The notes under the pieces are model-generated. The model was not told the DNA's origin, did no database searches, and saw only the letters and a list, made by a program, of their open reading frames with translations. 64,000 nucleotides of DNA, from positions 3,162,001-3,226,000 of the forward strand of contig NC_090130.1 of the NCBI RefSeq assembly GCF_040581485.1, in the 5' to 3' direction. Position 1 is the stretch's first letter; every line of letters begins with the position of its first letter. Origin of the DNA: Linepithema humile. Lineage: Eukaryota > Arthropoda > Insecta > Hymenoptera > Formicidae. This document shows positions 60,409 through 64,000 of this stretch, piece after piece. The translations under genes were made by a program, and so were the position numbers.

Positions 60409-60517
60409 TGCTCGCTACCGAGCGCTCCGTGCGAGCAAGTCTCCGGCGGAAATTTAGAAACGCGTGTTACGCGAGGGCGGTTAGGGCGTTTACGAACACC
60501 CAGCCCTGGGCGCGCAG
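60409..60517 (+). CDS. Candidate internal exon between good splice sites
   Basis: The acceptor is TTTGCGAACACAG| at 60408 and the donor is CAG|GTAAGG at 60517/60518, giving 109 nt. Two frames are open. In phase 0, which joins the exon at 60045-60083, it starts CSLPSAPCEQVSGGN, is rich in Gly, Arg and Pro, and ends one base into a codon. In another frame an ATG at 60375 starts a 48-codon ORF (MKKYLLEFANTVLATERS...) that crosses the acceptor and stops at 60521, within the donor. The second version looks helical and basic. I cannot choose between the frames by eye. No convincing third exon was seen in the next 600 bp, though the phase-0 frame itself stays open beyond the donor to about 60750. 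Confidence 0.33.
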
Positions 60518-60529
60518 GTAAGGGAGCCC

Positions 60530-62205
60530 CTAGATATCAGCACGTAGAGGAGTTACCAGGAAAGTTACTGAGTTACCGGGAATGCTTCGTGGCGACATTC
60601 GATACAATCTACGATCCTCGCGACAGCGGTACTCGCCGAATGCCAGAAGGTGGTAATAATCTGCACGTGTCGCGAATAATTCGCGGACGGGAGCACGCGC
60701 GAACGAAACCGGAGAGGATAATGCAACGGGGTGCATCGCGGAGAACACGATGATGTCGGCTGCCTCTATAAACACGTGAATCGCTCGCGACCTTCGTCGC
60801 GAGGCGGACAACGTCTCGACACCTGGATATCGCTCGTTTATCTTGCGCGGCATATATTGAAACATTCTGGAACACGTAAAATTAAATTTCTAGCAATTGT
60901 CAGCACTCGATCAGCTGTTAATTAGCTTTGAATTGTAATCTTTATTATTTTGGTCTGCATTAATCTCAATCAATTATTATAACAGATTTTTATAGTAGAA
61001 AATTTATTAAACTTATGGAAATATAAATAATGCGTGTAATATTCGTGAAGCGTGTAAAGTTACGTTCTTCGTATCCTTTTGTTTTTGCTCTCCTCTCCTT
61101 GATTCGCTTCTCGGGATCGGAGATTTTGCAACTGGCTGTCGATCGCCCTCAGTACTAGGTCTGCTGGACAGGTGGGGACGTGTAGGACGATCATAGTTTA
61201 TGGCAATGCCGCGCGAGCCTCACCCATTATTCGCCATGATGCATTCATTCGCCGATTTTACATACAAGGAGGCACGCCGTCACTTCCACTACTTCGATCA
61301 CCGGAAGCGCCGCGCGTGACATTCACTCTAGTACGATTTAAATAATATGCCAATTTCTAAGTTGACGAAGGCTCCTATGTATGGACAAAAACTAAGAGCT
61401 GCAGATTTACGTGCCGAAAAAATTAAATATTTATTATAGTGTTCAAATGTTTCAATTTAAATCCAAATTTTTTTGACAAGTTATATATTAAAACTACAAA
61501 TAAAGTGACACAAATGTAATGTTAATATATTATATTTAATTGTGAAATTATTTAGCAGCATCGCGGTTCGAATTCTTAAGTATTGTTCAGCATGAGATGG
61601 CTTTCGTAACTAGTATTTGTATTTTTTTATTAATTTTTAATTTAATTTTTTAATTTTAAATTAGAGGAACCAAAAATGAGAAATAAATCCGTAACAGAGT
61701 TCCGAAAACTTAGGAATTTACCATGACGATTAGGGATATCTATAGTGCCATTTCATTTCCTTCCGACTTCATAACTAACTCGGCTCTTCAAAGAAAAAGG
61801 CGGATCTCCAATGATCGATTCTCGTTTTTTCTCACGAGCTTAGCTGCATCCGTGAAATTATTGCGATAAAGACCACCTCTACGCACTCTGTCGGTTCTGT
61901 AATTGATTTCAAGCTTCGTTAGAACGGTTCTCTAAGACAATCCACCATAACTTCCGTTGCTTTACGCTTATTTAGAAACAGGATAAACATAAGTGACTTT
62001 GCATTATTTTTCGCTTCCGCAGTGAGAACTAATAAAAATGATTCTTCGAAACATTGCATCTCCTATTTTCTTTTCGAAGTTTATGTCAAGCGCTTAACAA
62101 GATATGTTTTTGGAAATATAGCATCTTGCCATTTGTACCAATTCGACGATAAACAAAACGCGAAAATTAAAATTCTTCAATATTAGAAATTTTATATTTT
62201 TTGTC
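60530..62205. other. Non-coding left flank of the fold-back transposon
   Basis: No supported exon follows the donor at 60517. The segment turns AT-rich from 60900 and holds only short open frames up to the transposon. Confidence 0.45.
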
Positions 62206-62211
62206 ATAATA

Positions 62212-62766
62212 CATTGGGCAACAAAATGATCGCAACAGTAAATTATATCGAAATTTTGCATAATTTCAAATAATCGTAACTCCGTCAAAAATTGTATTTG
62301 AAAATTTTTTTTTGTTTTGAAGCTTAAAGTCTATACTTCAAAAAGCATTTGTCAGATTTTGAATTTATTCTTCCCCCTCCCGCTGTCTCTTCAAAAGTAA
62401 AGACGTGTTACGTCTCCAAAAAATTGCACAGTTTGACGTACTTCACGGGATGGAATGAATTTTTTTCGCAAATGTCACTATAATCATAAAATTTGGACTT
62501 TTCCTTGCAAAAAAAAAGAGGTTTGTACGATTTTTTTTCGCGGAGTTACAGCGTATCAAAGTTATTTATGCATTTTTGTTTAGTTACCGCCAGCATTACT
62601 CGATGCGCACCACGAGGACTTTGCGCATCGTGTGCGTGTGCGTGTGCGTATGTATTGGAAAGGAGAATTGTGGGTACATTTGCACTTAAAACTGTGTATT
62701 CCCACCTCGTCTTCGGATGACTTCTTACATACGCTTACGCATATTGATGCAGGGTCTAATTGTGGC
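62212..62766 (+). repeat. Left arm of the Tc1-like fold-back element
   Basis: This arm matches 62876-63468 in reverse complement along its whole length. It includes an antisense copy of the last part of the transposase frame (around 62690-62762), the TG-rich microsatellite (about 62630-62650, CA-rich in the other arm) and the AT-rich outer 100 bp. It is about 40 bp shorter than the right arm, mostly through small indels around 63040-63070. Confidence 0.9.
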
Positions 62767-62957
62767 CACATGTATGGGATATGATGGGAAGAAGGCTACG
62801 AGATTTGGAGCGACAGACAACCAATGTTCAACAACTGGAAGCAGCACTACAGCAGATATGGCACGAAATTCCTCAGGCTACAATTAGACCCTGCATCAAT
62901 ATGCGTGAGCGTCTGCAAAAAGTCATCCGAAGACGAGGCGGGAATACACAGTTTTAA
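62763..62957 (+). pseudogene. Tc1-like transposase, C-terminal remnant (truncated)
   Basis: The frame encodes 64 residues ending in TAA. It opens with WPHVWDMMGRRLRDLE, continues through QQLEAALQQIWHEIPQ and ends RRRGGNTQF. This is the signature C-terminus of Tc1-like transposases, where (N)PIEHVWD is followed by a basic GRR, a QLEAAL helix, and a final GGHT/GGNT motif. In intact proteins the third acidic residue of the DDE/D triad lies just before HVWD. Here that position is occupied by the fold-back junction (W-P instead of I-E), so the catalytic residue and the roughly 280 upstream residues are missing. No start codon belongs to it and it cannot encode an active enzyme. The part before residue 38 is single-copy; the rest is repeated in antisense in the left arm. 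Confidence 0.88.
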
Positions 62958-63468
62958 GTGCAAATTTACCCACAATTCTCTTTTCCAACACACACGCATG
63001 CGCGCGCGCACACACACACGATGCGCAAAGTCGGACCAGCAATCTCCCCGTGATGCGCATCGTAATGCTAATGCTGGCGGTAACTAAACAAAAATGCATA
63101 AGTAACTTTAATACGCTGTAACTCCGCGAAAAAAATCGTACGAACCTCTTTTTTTTTTTAATTTGCAAGGAAAAGTCCAAATTTTACGATGGTTACAGTG
63201 ACATTTGCGAAAAAAATTCATTCCATCCCGTGAAGTACGTCAAACTGTGCAATTTTTTGGAGACGTAACACGTCTTTACTTTAGGAGAGACAGCAGGAAG
63301 GGGAAAGAATAAATTCAAAATCTGACAAATGATTTTTAAAGTAGAGACTTTAAGCTTCAAAATAAATAAAAAATTGTTTAAATACGACAATTTTTGACGG
63401 AGTTACGATTATTTGAAGTTATGCGAAATTTTGATATAAATTTGTTGCGATAATTTTGTTGTTTAGTG
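62876..63468 (+). repeat. Right arm of the Tc1-like fold-back element
   Basis: This is the inverted partner of 62212-62766. Its inner part holds the last 27 codons of the transposase relic and the stop TAA at 62955-62957. Next come a CA-rich microsatellite (about 63007-63020), the conserved segment at 63070-63300, and the terminal inverted repeat ending next to TA at 63469-63470. A transcript through both arms would fold into a hairpin several hundred base pairs long. Confidence 0.9.
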
Positions 63469-63555
63469 TATAAATTTTTATATTATTATATAATGATGAA
63501 GAGAAATTTTATCCGGTAGTTCTAAAAATTAATCACCTACGGCCGCAGACTTTAC

Positions 63556-63906
63556 ATGACGATTTTTTCGTACGCGACGCCGGCGGGCCGCTTTTTACAC
63601 CAACTTCTTTATTTCAGCCTTAAGAAAGGGTCTCCCTTTCAATTACGCTTGCTACCCACTGCATCCGACGAGGAGACTTTGCAATTTAATTTAAACCTCC
63701 GGCCAACAGCCTATATCGACGAGTGCGTATTCCATCAACATATTCAATGGTCCATTAACCGTGCGCGAAAGACAGAGCGAGGTCATGCAGAGCGCGGAGG
63801 TCACGAAGATGAGACACCTACACTTCGTTATATATCGAAAGAAGCGAATCTCGTTGATTATAGGATCGTTATTGACTTTTTAGAATCGGAAACTAATAAT
63901 TTTTAG
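63556..63906 (+). CDS. Uncharacterised ORF, 116 aa, just downstream of the fold-back element
   Basis: This ORF runs from ATG to TAG in the 530 bp right of the transposon. Its composition is balanced and less arginine/serine-rich than most chance frames here. It starts MTIFSYATPAGRFLHQLLYF, has a hydrophobic N-terminal stretch, a charged middle (RARKTERGHAERGGHED) and an acidic end (FLESETNNF). I recognise no domain. No clear splice site or AATAAA polyadenylation signal follows before the window ends. It could be an orphan gene, the start of a gene continuing to the right, or chance. The ATG context (TTAC ATG A) is acceptable for an insect but not distinctive. Confidence 0.2.
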   Translation: MTIFSYATPAGRFLHQLLYFSLKKGSPFQLRLLPTASDEETLQFNLNLRPTAYIDECVFHQHIQWSINRARKTERGHAERGGHEDETPTLRYISKEANLVDYRIVIDFLESETNNF

Positions 63907-64000
63907 ATGTCTAGTGAAGAATATTAAAGGAAATAACGTATGCTATTTTATTTTGCGCAACATGTAATTTTAAACAATTGACAAACATTTCTGAAAAAAA

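Larger units (their letters stand above)
62212..63468 (+). mobile_element. Tc1-like fold-back (long inverted repeat) transposon, non-autonomous
   Basis: The element is 1,257 bp and is flanked on both sides by TA (62210-62211 and 63469-63470), the usual target duplication of the Tc1/mariner superfamily. Its ends are inverted: the left reads CATTGGGCAACAAAATGATC and the right, reverse complemented, CACTAAACAACAAAATTATC. The inversion continues inward for more than 550 bp, with landmarks recurring in mirror order (TAATCGTAACTCCGTC, the AAAAGTCCAAATTT block, the GTTAGTTACCGCCAGC-like block, the GCATATTGATGCAGGG block). Only about 109 bp in the middle is unpaired, and it encodes the end of a transposase. 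No catalytic core remains, so the copy could move only if a related transposase were supplied elsewhere. Both arms carry the 3' end of the element, so the left arm looks like an inverted copy of the right. The arms have diverged by substitutions and small indels, so this is not a new insertion. The family assignment is firm; the subfamily is not resolved. Confidence 0.93.

Noticed and set aside
1..64000. Search for CRISPR arrays, bacterial operons, rRNA, intact tRNA, telomeric TTAGG arrays, reverse transcriptase, gag or env motifs
   Set aside because: None seen. The window has eukaryotic splice signals and no retroelement or viral core motif that I could recognise.

Overview
The window looks like nuclear DNA of an insect, most likely a hymenopteran such as an ant. 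It is mostly non-coding. AT-rich stretches rich in TTAAT/AATTA alternate with CpG-dense blocks, and CG is not depleted, as in ant and bee genomes. The one recognisable protein family is a Tc1-like transposase relic. There is also an arthropod-type TATA plus TCAGT core promoter. The organism call is an inference; no taxonomic marker gene is present.

No gene in the window can be named. Long open frames are common on both strands, and often on both strands of the same segment, because CpG-rich DNA has few stop codons. I therefore give open frames alone little weight and prefer segments that also have good splice sites. The strongest gene-like signal is a set of minus-strand exons running from about 40.7 kb down to 27.5 kb: an 84-nt internal exon at 38475-38558, a possible alternative start exon at 32167-32212, a 73-nt exon at 28400-28472, a 39-nt exon at 28090-28128, and a hydrophobic ORF at 27548-27793. 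Depending on which 5' exon is used, the 73-nt exon is read in one of two frames, and both stay open. Plus-strand candidates lie at 29.87-30.29 kb, 36.35-36.62 kb and 60.04-60.52 kb, and a core promoter lies at 7286-7320.

Mobile and repetitive DNA is clearer. At 62212-63468 a TA-flanked Tc1-like fold-back element carries arms of more than 550 bp and the last 64 codons of a transposase. At 40557-42718 a diverged tandem duplication recurs at 680-713 bp. At 32891-33605 a degenerate inverted repeat encloses about 560 bp. At 15547-15713 three copies of a 16-bp motif occur, two of them forming a hairpin. A decayed tRNA-like sequence lies at 52184-52241. Microsatellites are scattered throughout.

Layout: 1-7 kb non-coding with CpG blocks; 7.2-7.4 kb promoter; 7.4-24 kb non-coding; 24.2-25.9 kb weak minus-strand exon pair; 27.5-42.7 kb minus-strand locus and the tandem array; 42.7-60 kb non-coding; 60.0-60.5 kb plus-strand exon pair; 62.2-63.5 kb fold-back transposon; 63.55-63.9 kb orphan ORF.
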